Positions 9,978 to 18,625 are shown, counted from the first letter of the stretch. The stretch is DNA of 64,000 nt from Cupriavidus metallidurans CH34 (GCF_000196015.1 NC_007974.2:1736001-1800000), one strand, 5' to 3'. Numbers and translations: made by a program. Notes: generated by a model from the sequence alone, not told the origin.

Positions 9978-10946
9978 TCAGAGAGAAATGTTGAGACGGC
10001 GGATGACGGGCCCCCAGGCATCGGCGTCGCGCTTCATGTAGCGCTCCACCTCCGAAGGCGGGCCCTTGATCGCATCGAGGAACTGGAAGCCCAGCTTCTC
10101 CTTGAACTGCGGATCGTCCTGGATGTGGTTGATATCGGCATTGATCTGCTGCACCACCGCTGGCGGCGTGCCGGCGCGGGCGACGATGGCATACCAACCC
10201 GGCACCTGCACGTCATAGCCGAGTTCCTTGAAGGTAGGCACCGAGGGCAAGGCCGCCAGTCGCCGATCGCCAGTGACCGCCAGCGGCACCAGCTTCTTGC
10301 CCGCGATAAACGGTTGCACGCCGGCCACCACGTTCATCATCACCGGCGTCTGCCCGTTCATCAGGCTCGTCGAGCCGCCCGTGCCATTGAACGGCACATG
10401 CTGCATCGTGATGCCAGTGCGCTCCGCCACCAGCTCCATCGCCAGATGCGTGGAGTTGCCGATACCGCCCGACGCGAAGCTGATCTCGCCGGGTCGCGCC
10501 TTGGCAAGGCGCACGAAGTCCTGCAAGGTCTGAACATGCAGCGACGGCGATGCCACGAACACGAATGGCGAGTTCGCCAGCATCGCCACGCCCGTCAGGT
10601 CCTTGGCCGGCTGGTAGGGGAGCTTGGGATAGAGGTACGGGTTGAAGCTGAGGTTGGAAACACCCGCGAAGAACAGCGTGTATCCATCGGCCGGCTGCCC
10701 CAGTACGTATGAAATCGCCAGCGTCCCATTCGCGCCCGGCTTGTTCTCCACGACCACCGGTTGCTTCCACGCCTGGCCGAGCTTCTCGGCCAGCGCGCGC
10801 GCCAGTACGTCATTCCCCGTGCCGCCGGCCTGCGGCACCACCAGCCGGACGGGTTTCGTCGGAAATGTCTGTGCCTGTCCGATCAGTGGCAGCACCATCG
10901 CCACAGCCATGCTGGCCATCCTTCCCATTAGTTTTCGCAGATCCAT
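9978..10946 (-). CDS. Bug/TctC-family periplasmic substrate receptor
   Basis: A 322-residue secreted binding protein. It has a signal peptide over about the first 26 residues (cleaved after GQA), then the family pattern FPTKPVRLVVPQ-GGTGNDVLARAL, PADGYTL, LPYQPAKDL, HVPFNGTGG and DVQVPGWYAIVARAGTP. Bug proteins deliver carboxylates or related compounds to tripartite or unassigned transporters. No TctAB membrane partner lies in this window. It is the promoter-proximal gene of a two-gene unit with the M24 hydrolase. A palindromic operator lies about 53 bp upstream of its start at 10946. Confidence 0.92.
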   Translation of the reverse strand: MDLRKLMGRMASMAVAMVLPLIGQAQTFPTKPVRLVVPQAGGTGNDVLARALAEKLGQAWKQPVVVENKPGANGTLAISYVLGQPADGYTLFFAGVSNLSFNPYLYPKLPYQPAKDLTGVAMLANSPFVFVASPSLHVQTLQDFVRLAKARPGEISFASGGIGNSTHLAMELVAERTGITMQHVPFNGTGGSTSLMNGQTPVMMNVVAGVQPFIAGKKLVPLAVTGDRRLAALPSVPTFKELGYDVQVPGWYAIVARAGTPPAVVQQINADINHIQDDPQFKEKLGFQFLDAIKGPPSEVERYMKRDADAWGPVIRRLNISL

Positions 10947-10998
10947 GTTGCTTCCCGATGAGTTCTCTCGCCGCCACGATCGGTTGCGATGGCGAGGA

Positions 10999-11016
10999 AT
11001 GTACCATGTGGTACAT
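10999..11016. promoter_or_regulatory. Palindromic operator upstream of the Bug-M24 unit
   Basis: ATGTACCATGTGGTACAT has perfect 8-bp inverted arms (ATGTACCA/TGGTACAT) around a 2-bp centre. A site matching 15 of 18 positions lies upstream of the neighbouring TetR gene (12244-12261). This strongly suggests the same TetR-family repressor binds both, although binding is inferred. Confidence 0.65.
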
Positions 11017-11135
11017 GCATGCCGGAAATTGGGGTTTACGTGAAAACGTGGGCATTGGATCGGGTTGGTGCGTGGTAGTGGCCCTGCATGGGCAACGCAA
11101 GGCGCCGGAAGTCGAAACGCGCTCAGGCAGGAGGC

Positions 11136-11412
11136 CGCCGTGTGATGTGGTTGTCGTGTGCGCGGGAGTAGACCCGGCAACGCGCTTCCTCAAGGGTAGC
11201 GGGATCGCGCTCGAGAAAGGCGACGTTGCCGTAGACGAGTTGCTGCAGACGAATGTGCCGAACGTCTGGGCAGCCGGCGATGTCACGAGCTTCCGCGATC
11301 CCGTCTTCACTCGCCGATCCGACGAGCCATCGTCGCGTGACTACGACTTCTCCAAGACGGCCATTCAGGCCAACCTGGCGCAGGGATATGCGGAGGTCAC
11401 GGTGGTGTTGGG
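11136..11412 (+). pseudogene. Composite remnant: FAD/NAD oxidoreductase piece joined to a patatin-like piece
   Basis: Within one open frame, 11136-11316 translates to a stretch (CDVVVVCAGVDPATRFL, then VDELLQTNVPNVWAAGDVTSF) typical of the NAD-domain-to-FAD-domain boundary of AIF/rubredoxin-reductase-like oxidoreductases. About 60 residues survive of a roughly 400-500-residue family. It runs straight into RDYDFSKTAIQANLAQGYAEV, which resembles the C-terminal YDFSR...GY motif of patatin-like proteins with DUF3734. No start codon or ribosome site belongs to it. The rest of the 628-bp gap between the Bug and TetR genes holds only the operator. The second assignment is weaker than the first. Confidence 0.55.
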
Positions 11413-11574
11413 GCCGATTTCAAACGCAAGTGATGGTGTGGTGGTAAGGCTGGGCGATTCGGATGAAAGTGTCACGGGGGATGTGCCAGACGGTGTCATG
11501 CCGTAAGCACTGGCGACGATGGGGACATCGTGATTTGACAGACACTCGCCGCAGGAATCTCCGATGGGCGCCCG

Positions 11575-12186
11575 CTATGCGCCCTTCCGCCCCTTGCCAG
11601 GCGTCGCCATCTTGCTCGCGAAGTACTTGAGCGCGGCAGTGGTGCCCTTGCGGTCCCCGGTCGTGATCAGGTCCAGTAGCAGCCCTCGCATCGTGGCGAC
11701 TTCTACCCGCGCGTAGAGTCGGGCCTCTTCCTCGCTAATGTTCATGCTTTGCTGCAGACGCTCGGCCAGCATCGAAGTCCAGCTACCGACGACGTCCTCC
11801 AGGAAACCGCTGAAGCGATCGCGATCGCGGATCGCCCTGCCGTAGATCTCGAACAGCAACTGCATCACTGGCAGATAGCCCGGCGCGGAATAGCGGTCCC
11901 ATGCGGCTTCCATCGCCGCGCCGGTATCCATGCCGCCCGAGAACGCGCGCATGCGCGCCTGCTGCTCGGTATGTCGCACGCGAAACAGCAGCGCCTGCCA
12001 GAAGCCATCGGCAGAGCCAAAGTAGTAGATCAGCATTCGATGGCTGGTGCCCAGCGCATCCGCGACATTGCGCAGAGACAGGTCTCCCAGACCGTGAGCC
12101 AGCACGTGTTCTGTGGCGGCATCCAGCAGTTGAACGGCTTGCTCGCTGGATGAGCGGTCCGCGGCGGTGGTTTTGGCTTTCGGCAT
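11575..12186 (-). CDS. TetR-family transcriptional regulator
   Basis: A 203-residue regulator. The N-terminal helix-turn-helix spans about residues 15-60 (AATEHVLAHGLGDLSLRNVADALGTSHRMLIYYFGS), followed by an all-helical ligand-binding domain rich in aromatic residues. The start at 12186 is preferred over a frame extending to 12219 because the extra residues are proline/arginine-rich and unlike the family. Neither start has a strong ribosome site. It is divergent from the Bug-CoA-transferase unit, with one copy of an 18-bp palindrome in its own upstream region and another before the M24/Bug unit. It is therefore the probable local regulator of both. Confidence 0.9.
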   Translation of the reverse strand: MPKAKTTAADRSSSEQAVQLLDAATEHVLAHGLGDLSLRNVADALGTSHRMLIYYFGSADGFWQALLFRVRHTEQQARMRAFSGGMDTGAAMEAAWDRYSAPGYLPVMQLLFEIYGRAIRDRDRFSGFLEDVVGSWTSMLAERLQQSMNISEEEARLYARVEVATMRGLLLDLITTGDRKGTTAALKYFASKMATPGKGRKGA

Positions 12187-12243
12187 TCGCTGGGCTCTTG
12201 GTTGACGCGGCCCCGGCATGGAACGCCGTACCGCAGCGCGTCA

Positions 12244-12261
12244 ATGTACCACGCAGTACAT
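12244..12261. promoter_or_regulatory. Palindromic operator in the TetR/Bug divergent region
   Basis: ATGTACCACGCAGTACAT has 6-bp inverted arms ATGTAC/GTACAT and is the sister of the site at 10999-11016. It lies 58 bp upstream of the TetR start and about 205 bp upstream of the Bug gene at 12467, so autoregulation is the simplest reading. Confidence 0.65.
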
Positions 12262-12466
12262 CATCAGACGCCCCTCGGAGACCCGCGGGACGACACCCCT
12301 TCCGCGATCCCGAAGGCCCGTTTTGTGAATCGTGAATTCCATTGCTCTGGGCAGCGGCCTATCTTAGGGCGCGATCCGCGCTTCCGCGCATCGACACAGA
12401 ACGACAAGAAACTGAACGGCACCGTCAGCCCAGCCATGTGCGCGAGCGCCGGACAAGGAGACAGGC

Positions 12467-13453
12467 ATGACCATCAAGATGGGCGGGGCGCGTCTGGCCG
12501 CCGCATGGGTTGCGGCATCCGCATTGTCATTCGGCATGGCCGGTACCGCGCAGGCCGCCTGGCCTGAGCGGCCGATCCGGTTGATCGTGCCGGCCGCCGC
12601 GGGCGGCACCACCGATATCGCGGCCCGCCTGGTAGGCAAGCGTATGAGCGAGATCCTGGGCCAGCCGGTGGTGGTGGACAACCGTGCCGGCGGCGCCGGC
12701 ATCATCGGCTCGCAAGCGCTGCTCCTGGCGCCGGCCGACGGCTACACGCTGATGATGGGTAACATCGGGCCGAACGCGATCAACTACGCGCTGTATCGCC
12801 AGTTGCCCTACAAACCCCAGGATTTCGCGCCGATCACGATGGTGGTCTCCGTGCCAAACGTGCTGGTGGTCAATGCCAAGGTGCCCGCGCGCAACGTCGC
12901 GGAACTGGTGGCGCTGGCGAAGTCCGAGCCGGGCAAGCTGTCGTTCGGGTCGTCGGGCTCGGGCCAGTCGGTGCACCTGTCGGGCGAGCTATTCAAGAAG
13001 CGCGCAGGCATCGACATCATCCACGTGCCCTACAAAGGCGCGGCGCCTGCCGTGGCCGATCTGGTGGCGGGCCAGGTGACCATGATGGTCGACAACCTGC
13101 CCAGTTCGTTGCCGCAGATCCAGGCTGGCAAGCTGCGCGCGCTGGCCGTGACCAGCGGGACGCGGGTGGCCGAGCTACCTGACGTGCCGACGATGAAGGA
13201 AGCCGGCTTCGACGATTTCCAGGTGACGGCGTGGTTCGGCCTGGTGGCACGCGCCGGCACACCACCGGCGGTGATCGCGCAACTGTACAAGGCTGCGGCA
13301 ACGGCGCTGGCCGAACCGCAGATCAAGTCGCGACTGGCTGAACTTGGCGGACAGGCGGGCGGCGACACGCCCGAGCACTTCGGCCAGTTCATCGAACAGG
13401 AGCGCCAGCGCTGGGCGCGGGTCGTCAAGGACACGGGTATTCCGCAGCAGTAA
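12467..13453 (+). CDS. Bug/TctC-family periplasmic substrate receptor
   Basis: A 328-residue secreted receptor with a signal peptide ending near residue 30 (AQA). It carries WPERPIRLIVPAAAGGTTD, PADGYTLM, LPYKPQDFAPI, HVPYKGAAPA, VPTMKEAG and GLVARAGTPP, all typical of the family. An AAGGAGA ribosome site precedes the ATG. It is the first gene of a unit continuing into the CoA-transferase subunits and a second Bug gene. It may therefore capture the aromatic or dicarboxylic compound whose breakdown yields 3-oxoadipate. No cognate membrane permease is present. Confidence 0.93.
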   Translation: MTIKMGGARLAAAWVAASALSFGMAGTAQAAWPERPIRLIVPAAAGGTTDIAARLVGKRMSEILGQPVVVDNRAGGAGIIGSQALLLAPADGYTLMMGNIGPNAINYALYRQLPYKPQDFAPITMVVSVPNVLVVNAKVPARNVAELVALAKSEPGKLSFGSSGSGQSVHLSGELFKKRAGIDIIHVPYKGAAPAVADLVAGQVTMMVDNLPSSLPQIQAGKLRALAVTSGTRVAELPDVPTMKEAGFDDFQVTAWFGLVARAGTPPAVIAQLYKAAATALAEPQIKSRLAELGGQAGGDTPEHFGQFIEQERQRWARVVKDTGIPQQ

Positions 13454-13494
13454 CCGCATCACCGTATCCCAGTCTCATCGGTAAAGGAGTTCTC

Positions 13495-14175
13495 ATGATC
13501 GACAAGATCGCGCCCTCGCTCGCCGCCGCGGTGGCGGGCATTGGCGACGGCGCCACGGTGCTGGTCAGCGGCTTCGGCGGCTCGGGCATTCCCGACGAAC
13601 TGCTCGATGCCTTGCTGGCCCACGGCGCGCGCGACCTCACCATCGTCAACAACAACGCCGGCAACGGCGATGCCGGCATTGCCGCGCTGATCCGCGCGGG
13701 CCGCGTGCGCAAGGTCATCTGCTCGCACCCGCGTTCGAACAATGCCGAGGCGTTCATTGATGCGTATCGCGCCGGCAAGGTCGCGCTCGAGTGCGTGCCG
13801 CAGGGCACGCTGGTGGAGCGGATGCGCGCCGCGGGCGCCGGGCTCGGGCCGTTCTTCACACCCACGGCGTATGGCACCGCGCTGGCCGAAGGCAAGGAAA
13901 GCCGCGTTATCGATGGCACCGGCTACGTGCTGGAACAACCGCTGCACGGCGACTTCGCGCTGATCAAGGCGCACCGTGCCGATCGCTGGGGCAATCTGAC
14001 CTACCGCTATGCAGGTCGCAATTTCGGGCCGGTGATGTGCACTGCCGCGCGGCACACCATCGTGCAGGTCGACGAGATCGTCCCGCTGGGCGAGATGACG
14101 CCGCAACACGTGATGACGCCGGGAATCTTCGTCCAGACAGTGGTCCTGGCAACATCGGGAGACAGCCATGCATGA
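13495..14175 (+). CDS. pcaI: 3-oxoadipate (or related 3-oxoacid) CoA-transferase, subunit A
   Basis: A 226-residue alpha subunit of a succinyl-CoA:3-oxoacid CoA transferase. It shows the CoA-binding glycine motif GFGGSGIPDELL, the NNNAGNGDAGIAALI segment, GTLVERMRAAGAG and AYGTALAEGKE. With subunit B it activates 3-oxoadipate to 3-oxoadipyl-CoA. The 3-oxoadipate specificity is inferred from the nearby hydroxyquinol dioxygenase and maleylacetate reductase. AAGGAG precedes the ATG. The 3' end overlaps subunit B by 8 bp, consistent with translational coupling. Acetoacetate-type specificity cannot be excluded. Confidence 0.88.
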   Translation: MIDKIAPSLAAAVAGIGDGATVLVSGFGGSGIPDELLDALLAHGARDLTIVNNNAGNGDAGIAALIRAGRVRKVICSHPRSNNAEAFIDAYRAGKVALECVPQGTLVERMRAAGAGLGPFFTPTAYGTALAEGKESRVIDGTGYVLEQPLHGDFALIKAHRADRWGNLTYRYAGRNFGPVMCTAARHTIVQVDEIVPLGEMTPQHVMTPGIFVQTVVLATSGDSHA

Positions 14176-14869
14176 CACCCTGCCCCGCCTCGGCACGCTG
14201 CCGCGACTGAGCCGCGCCCAGATGGCGCGCATCGTCGCCCATGACATTCCCGATGGCAGCGTCGTCAATCTCGGCATCGGGATGCCCACGCTCGTATCCG
14301 ACCAGTTGCCCGACGACCGCGAGATCGTGCTGCACAGCGAGAACGGCATTCTCGGCATGGGTCCGGTTATCCGCGAAGGCGAGACCGACCCGGACCTGAT
14401 CAACGCCAGCAAGGAGCCGATCAGCCTGATCGCCGGCGCGTCGATCTCGGACCACGCGGTGTCGTTCACCATGATGCGCGGCGGGCATATCGATATCACT
14501 GTGCTGGGCGGATTCCAGGTCGCGGCCAATGGCGATCTGGCCAACTGGTCAACCGGCGAGCCCGATGCGATTCCTGCGGTGGGCGGCGCGATGGACCTGG
14601 TAGTGGGCGCGGCCAGGCTGTTCGTGATGATGGAACACGTGACGCGCGACGGACAACCGAAGATCGTCGAACGCTGCAGCTATCCGTTGACGGGCATCGG
14701 CGTAGTTGACCGCATTTATACCGACCTGGCCGTGATCGACGTTCGGCCCGGCAAGCCATTGCTGGTGACCGGCCTGGTCGAGGGCGTGTCGTTCGAAACG
14801 GTGCAGGCGCTATCGGCCGCACCACTCACGCTGGCGGCCGACTGCCGCGTGCTAAGGGCAGGACGCTGA
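14168..14869 (+). CDS. pcaJ: 3-oxoadipate (or related 3-oxoacid) CoA-transferase, subunit B
   Basis: A 233-residue beta subunit. It has the catalytic glutamate motif HSENGILGMGP (Glu forms the acyl-CoA thioester intermediate), plus NLGIGMPTLV, INASKEPISLI and GGHIDITVLGGFQV, all diagnostic of the family. It overlaps the end of subunit A by 8 bp. Together the subunits move CoA from succinyl-CoA to the 3-oxoacid, the last activation step before thiolysis. No thiolase (pcaF) is seen in the window. Confidence 0.9.
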   Translation: MHDTLPRLGTLPRLSRAQMARIVAHDIPDGSVVNLGIGMPTLVSDQLPDDREIVLHSENGILGMGPVIREGETDPDLINASKEPISLIAGASISDHAVSFTMMRGGHIDITVLGGFQVAANGDLANWSTGEPDAIPAVGGAMDLVVGAARLFVMMEHVTRDGQPKIVERCSYPLTGIGVVDRIYTDLAVIDVRPGKPLLVTGLVEGVSFETVQALSAAPLTLAADCRVLRAGR

Positions 14870-14921
14870 AAGCGTCGACGGATCGGGCAGGATCACCACC
14901 AGAACAAAAAAGGGGACAAGC

Positions 14922-15929
14922 ATGACCAGGATGACAACCGGAAAGATGAGCCTGACCGCCCGCATCGCGCTACGCGTGCTGCTAGCCACCGCCGCCATTG
15001 CCGCCCTGCCGCTTGGCGCTCACGCAGCGGATGCGTGGCCATCCCGCCCGATTCAGTTGCTCATTCCCTACCCGCCCGGCGGCAGCGCCGACCTGCTTGC
15101 CCGCCCGCTCGGCGCCAAGCTTCAGGAGCGGCTGGGCCAGCCCATCGTCCTAGACTATCGTCCCGGCGCGGGCGGCACGATCGCCACGCAGGCGCTGGCC
15201 CGCAGCAAACCCGACGGCTACACGCTGATCATGGTGCTGGCCGCGCACGCGATCAATCCGAGCCTGTATCCCAAGCTGCCGTACGACACGCGCAAGGACT
15301 TCGCACCGGTCTCGCTGGTGGCCAACCTGCCGTTGATCCTGGCCGGCAGCCCGTCGCTCAAGGCGCGCAACGTGCCCGAACTGATCGCCGCCGCCAAGGC
15401 CGCGCCCGGCACCATTACCTTCGGCTCCGCCGGCAACGGCAACACCGGGCATCTGGCGGGCGAACTGTTCGATTCGATGGCGGGTGTCAAGATGACCCAC
15501 GTGCCATACAAGGGTAGCGCCCAGGTGGTCAACGCCATGCTTGCCGGCGATATTCAGCTTACGTTCGACAGCATCTCGACCTCGATGCCGCAGATCCGCG
15601 CCGGACGCATGACCGCGCTGGCCGTGACCAGCGCCAAACGCGCGGCGATGGCGCCCGATGTGCCGACGCTGGCCGAGGCTGGCGTGCCCGGCTTCGACAT
15701 CAATGGCTGGTATGCCATCCTGGCCCCGGCCGGCACCCCGCGCGCCGTCGTCGACAAACTCAGCAGCGAGATTGCCGCCGTGCTGACCCAGCCGGAACTC
15801 CGCTCGCAACTCGCCGCCAATGGTTACGAGCCGGTGGGGTCCACGCCGGCCGCCTTGGGCGCGCACATCGACGCCGAACTGGTGCGATGGAACAAGGTGG
15901 TGCGTGACGCGGGCGTGAAGCTGGAGTAA
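14922..15929 (+). CDS. Bug/TctC-family periplasmic substrate receptor
   Basis: A 335-residue secreted receptor with an Ala-rich signal peptide of about 38 residues. The mature part has WPSRPIQLLIPYPPGGSAD, LARPLGAKLQERLGQP, KPDGYTLIM, LPYDTRKDFAPVSL, HVPYKGSAQV and VPGFDINGWYAILAPAGTP. An AGGGGAC ribosome site precedes the ATG. It is the third Bug protein of the locus and the last gene of the unit with the CoA transferase. It is convergent with the dioxygenase gene, whose stop lies 18 bp away. Confidence 0.93.
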   Translation: MTRMTTGKMSLTARIALRVLLATAAIAALPLGAHAADAWPSRPIQLLIPYPPGGSADLLARPLGAKLQERLGQPIVLDYRPGAGGTIATQALARSKPDGYTLIMVLAAHAINPSLYPKLPYDTRKDFAPVSLVANLPLILAGSPSLKARNVPELIAAAKAAPGTITFGSAGNGNTGHLAGELFDSMAGVKMTHVPYKGSAQVVNAMLAGDIQLTFDSISTSMPQIRAGRMTALAVTSAKRAAMAPDVPTLAEAGVPGFDINGWYAILAPAGTPRAVVDKLSSEIAAVLTQPELRSQLAANGYEPVGSTPAALGAHIDAELVRWNKVVRDAGVKLE

Positions 15930-15947
15930 GGACGCCAGCCTCAGCCC

Positions 15948-16838
15948 TCAGTCCCCTGCCTTGGGGACCGGATCGAGCACGAAGTCGTAGCGTGCTTCAC
16001 GAAACGGCCCATCAAAGCCGAAGCGCCGCGCCAGCGGATGGTCGGCGGGCCGCTCCTCGTAGGCCACCTGCAGCGATGGCTTGACGCCGAACACCGCGTC
16101 CGAGTCCAGATACGGATCGCCCTGGTTGAACAGATGCGTGACCAGCCGGCGATGGCCCGACGCATCGATCATGAAATGCAGGTGTGCCGGCCGCCACGGA
16201 TGCCGTCTGGTAGACGTGAGCATCTGGCCGACCGGCCCGTCGGTCGGAATCGGATAGCTCACCGGCACGATGGTGCGGATGGCGTAGTCACCCTCGTCGT
16301 CGGTGCGATAACGGCCACGCAGGTTGCCCGTAGGCTGCGCAGTGTCCTGGCCCGAGTACATGCCGTTCTCCGCGGTCTGCCAGATGTCGAGCACCGCGCC
16401 ACGCAGCGGCGTGCCATCGGCGGAAAACACGCGACCATGAACCAGCGCCGGCGTGCCTGGCGTGAGGGCCATGTTCTCGCCTGCCGAACGGTCGGGCATC
16501 CCGGCGATGTAGAACGGGCCGAATACGGTGGTTTCGGTAGCGCCCGTGGACTGCCGGTGGTTGATCGCATCGACCAGCATCGACACACCCAGCGTGTCCG
16601 ACAGCAGGATGAATTCCTGGCGGACCAGCCCGTCGCACATCTTGCCGGTATCGGTCAGGAACTGGATGGCGGCGAACCACTCCGCTTCCGTCGGCTCGCA
16701 CTCGCGCACATAGGCGTGCAGGTGGCGCACCAGCCCTTGCATCAGCGCGCGCAGGCGAGGGTCGGGCGTGTCGGCGAAGCGCGCGACGACCTGCTCGGTC
16801 AGCGCGGCTTCGGCGGCTGCGTGGGGCGTTGCCTCCAT
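15948..16838 (-). CDS. Hydroxyquinol 1,2-dioxygenase-type intradiol dioxygenase
   Basis: A 296-residue non-haem Fe(III) enzyme expected to cleave hydroxyquinol (1,2,4-benzenetriol) between the hydroxylated carbons to give maleylacetate. An N-terminal helical dimerisation domain (about 1-100) precedes the catalytic beta-sandwich. The Fe ligands are visible as Tyr161 (GMYSG), Tyr195 (PVSYPIP), His219 and His221 (RPAHLHFM). GAVLDIWQ and GRYRTDDEGDYAIRTI are family signatures. The start at 16838 has AAAGGAG upstream. The maleylacetate reductase gene 41 bp upstream supports hydroxyquinol over catechol or chlorocatechol, though chlorocatechol cleavage is possible. Confidence 0.88.
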   Translation of the reverse strand: MEATPHAAAEAALTEQVVARFADTPDPRLRALMQGLVRHLHAYVRECEPTEAEWFAAIQFLTDTGKMCDGLVRQEFILLSDTLGVSMLVDAINHRQSTGATETTVFGPFYIAGMPDRSAGENMALTPGTPALVHGRVFSADGTPLRGAVLDIWQTAENGMYSGQDTAQPTGNLRGRYRTDDEGDYAIRTIVPVSYPIPTDGPVGQMLTSTRRHPWRPAHLHFMIDASGHRRLVTHLFNQGDPYLDSDAVFGVKPSLQVAYEERPADHPLARRFGFDGPFREARYDFVLDPVPKAGD

Positions 16839-16879
16839 GGTGTCTCTCCTTTGTGATGGTTGCCGTGCGCCGATCGCTC

Positions 16880-17947
16880 TCAGGCCGGGCTCTCGCCGCG
16901 CCAGGCGCGTTCCAGCAACGCCCGGATCGGCTCGCGCTCGACCAGCCTCGGGTTGTAGTAGGGATTGGCGCAGGCCAGCGTGGCCGCCTCGTCCAACCCA
17001 TCCTCGGGCATACCGATGGCCGACAACGCCGTGGCGATACCCAGCGTCTGGTTCAGCCGGAACAGCAGCGGGCCGGTATCCTGCGCGCGTTCGCCACCCA
17101 GCGCCCGCGCCACGCGTGCCAGCGCAAGTGGCGCGGCGGCGTGGTTGTAGTGCGCGGTATGCGGTAGCAAGATGGCATGGGTCTGCGCATGGGGCAGGTT
17201 GAAGGTCCCGCCCAGCGTGTGGCATAGCTTGTGATGGATCGCCATGCCAACCGAGCCAAGGCAGGCACCCGCCAGCCACGCGCCGTACAGCGCGTCGCCA
17301 CGGGCGTCGATATCGTCCGGCCGCCGCACCACGGTGGGCAAGGCCCCGGCCAGCGCGCGGATCGACGCCTCGGCCATCAGGCTGATGATCGGGTTCGCGT
17401 CCTCGGCGTATATCGCCTCCACCGCGTGCGCCATCGCATTCATGCCAGAGGCGGCGGAAATCTCCACCGGCAACGTCAGCGTCAGTTCGGGATCGTAGAG
17501 GACCGTGCGCGGCAGCACGCGCGGGTCGCGGCCGGTCTGTTTCAGGCGTCCTTCGGTCAGGCCGTAGATCGGTGTTACCTCCGATCCCGCGTAGGTGGTC
17601 GGTACCGCGATGATGGGTTGCCCCGAAACGAGGGCGATGGCCTTGCCAAGCCCGATGGTGGACCCACCGCCAACCGCCACGTAGCAGTCAGCACCCAGCC
17701 GCGCGGCCTCATCGCGTGCGGCGTGAGCCACCTCCACCGGCACATGCATCACCGCCTCGCTGTAAACGCCCGCGGAGCACTCCCCCAGCAACGCGGCCAC
17801 CCGCTCGCCGAGTGCCCGATGCCCGGGCGTGGTCAGCACCAGAGCCCGCCGCGCGCCTAGCCGCAGCACCTCCTCGGGCAACGCCTCCAACCGGCCCGCG
17901 CCGAAGACCACCCGCGACGGCGTGGCCTGATAAACGAACGGTTCCAT
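16880..17947 (-). CDS. Maleylacetate reductase
   Basis: A 355-residue member of the iron-type alcohol dehydrogenase superfamily that reduces maleylacetate to 3-oxoadipate with NAD(P)H. An N-terminal nucleotide-binding domain has VGGGSTIGLGKAIAL and AVPTTYAGSEVTPIYG. A helical domain with GMNAMAHAVEAIY and HHKLCHTLGGTFNLPHA is typical of the maleylacetate reductase branch. The start at 17947 is set by GGGAGAGGGG just upstream; a longer frame to 18013 lacks support. It is the promoter-proximal gene of the unit with the dioxygenase, so their products act in sequence. The CoA transferase on the other strand handles the product. Confidence 0.93.
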   Translation of the reverse strand: MEPFVYQATPSRVVFGAGRLEALPEEVLRLGARRALVLTTPGHRALGERVAALLGECSAGVYSEAVMHVPVEVAHAARDEAARLGADCYVAVGGGSTIGLGKAIALVSGQPIIAVPTTYAGSEVTPIYGLTEGRLKQTGRDPRVLPRTVLYDPELTLTLPVEISAASGMNAMAHAVEAIYAEDANPIISLMAEASIRALAGALPTVVRRPDDIDARGDALYGAWLAGACLGSVGMAIHHKLCHTLGGTFNLPHAQTHAILLPHTAHYNHAAAPLALARVARALGGERAQDTGPLLFRLNQTLGIATALSAIGMPEDGLDEAATLACANPYYNPRLVEREPIRALLERAWRGESPA

Positions 17948-18055
17948 CCCCTCTCCCAAGGCATCAACCCACCGAATGCGCTTCAGTGTAGTCCTGCTTC
18001 GCATGACGCACATGCCGGGCGAGCGGGCGACCGAATCGCCCGGTTCACACCTGAC

Positions 18056-18427
18056 TCAATGCGGCAGGACGGTCAGGCCCGTGGCGCCGCTGGAAGTCGT
18101 CCTGCGCTCGCTCCGGAGTACGCCGTTCTGATCGAACTCAAACAGCACCGTCGACGACAGGATGTCGCCGCCGGCGAACAGCGGACCGATAAAGGGAAGA
18201 AAGCTCTCCGGATGCGGCTTCGAGGTCGCATACGCGTAGACCAGCACGATCGCCCCGTCGCTGGTCGTCGCCTGCGAGGTTGGATTGCCGAGTTGCCCGG
18301 TCACGTCGTCGAGGGTGGAGAAGCCCAGGATGAAGCTCTGCATCTGCTCGGGCTTGACATCGATACCAGTCGATACGCAGGCGGCCATGAGGCCGCACAC
18401 CGCAACCATTGCGTAGAACCGGTTCAT
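18056..18427 (-). CDS. Small lipoprotein, SmpA/OmlA-like fold possible
   Basis: A 123-residue protein with a short lipoprotein signal ending at about Cys16 (LMAAC), then STGIDVKPEQMQSFILGFSTLDDVTGQLGNPTSQ. The pattern of a helix followed by a D-V--LG-P motif is typical of SmpA/OmlA (BamE-like) small outer-membrane lipoproteins. The start at 18427 leaves a clean signal peptide, and a GG-rich site precedes it. It is separated from the upstream AHSA1 gene by a strong terminator, so it is transcribed alone. Function is unknown. Confidence 0.75.
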   Translation of the reverse strand: MNRFYAMVAVCGLMAACVSTGIDVKPEQMQSFILGFSTLDDVTGQLGNPTSQATTSDGAIVLVYAYATSKPHPESFLPFIGPLFAGGDILSSTVLFEFDQNGVLRSERRTTSSGATGLTVLPH

Positions 18428-18548
18428 ATCGTCACCGCCCTGCTTCCTGGGCCGTGACTGCAGACGTGCTGGTCGTCGTGGCCCGAGTCTGGCCGGGCAA
18501 TACGCCCAGTCCATCCCGTACCTCAAGCATAGAACTTCCGAGGCCCAG

Positions 18549-18573
18549 GAAAAACGCCCGCAAAAGCGGGCGT
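18549..18573 (-). terminator. Intrinsic terminator after the MFS-AHSA1 unit
   Basis: A perfect 8-bp stem ACGCCCGC/GCGGGCGT around a 4-base loop is followed on the reverse strand by TTTTT. It lies about 55 bp beyond the stop of the AHSA1 gene at 18626 and before the small lipoprotein gene. Confidence 0.85.
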
Positions 18574-18625
18574 CAATGCAGGTGCCAGGTCCGTGGAGCA
18601 ACGCCAACGGCGTTGCAGACGCATC

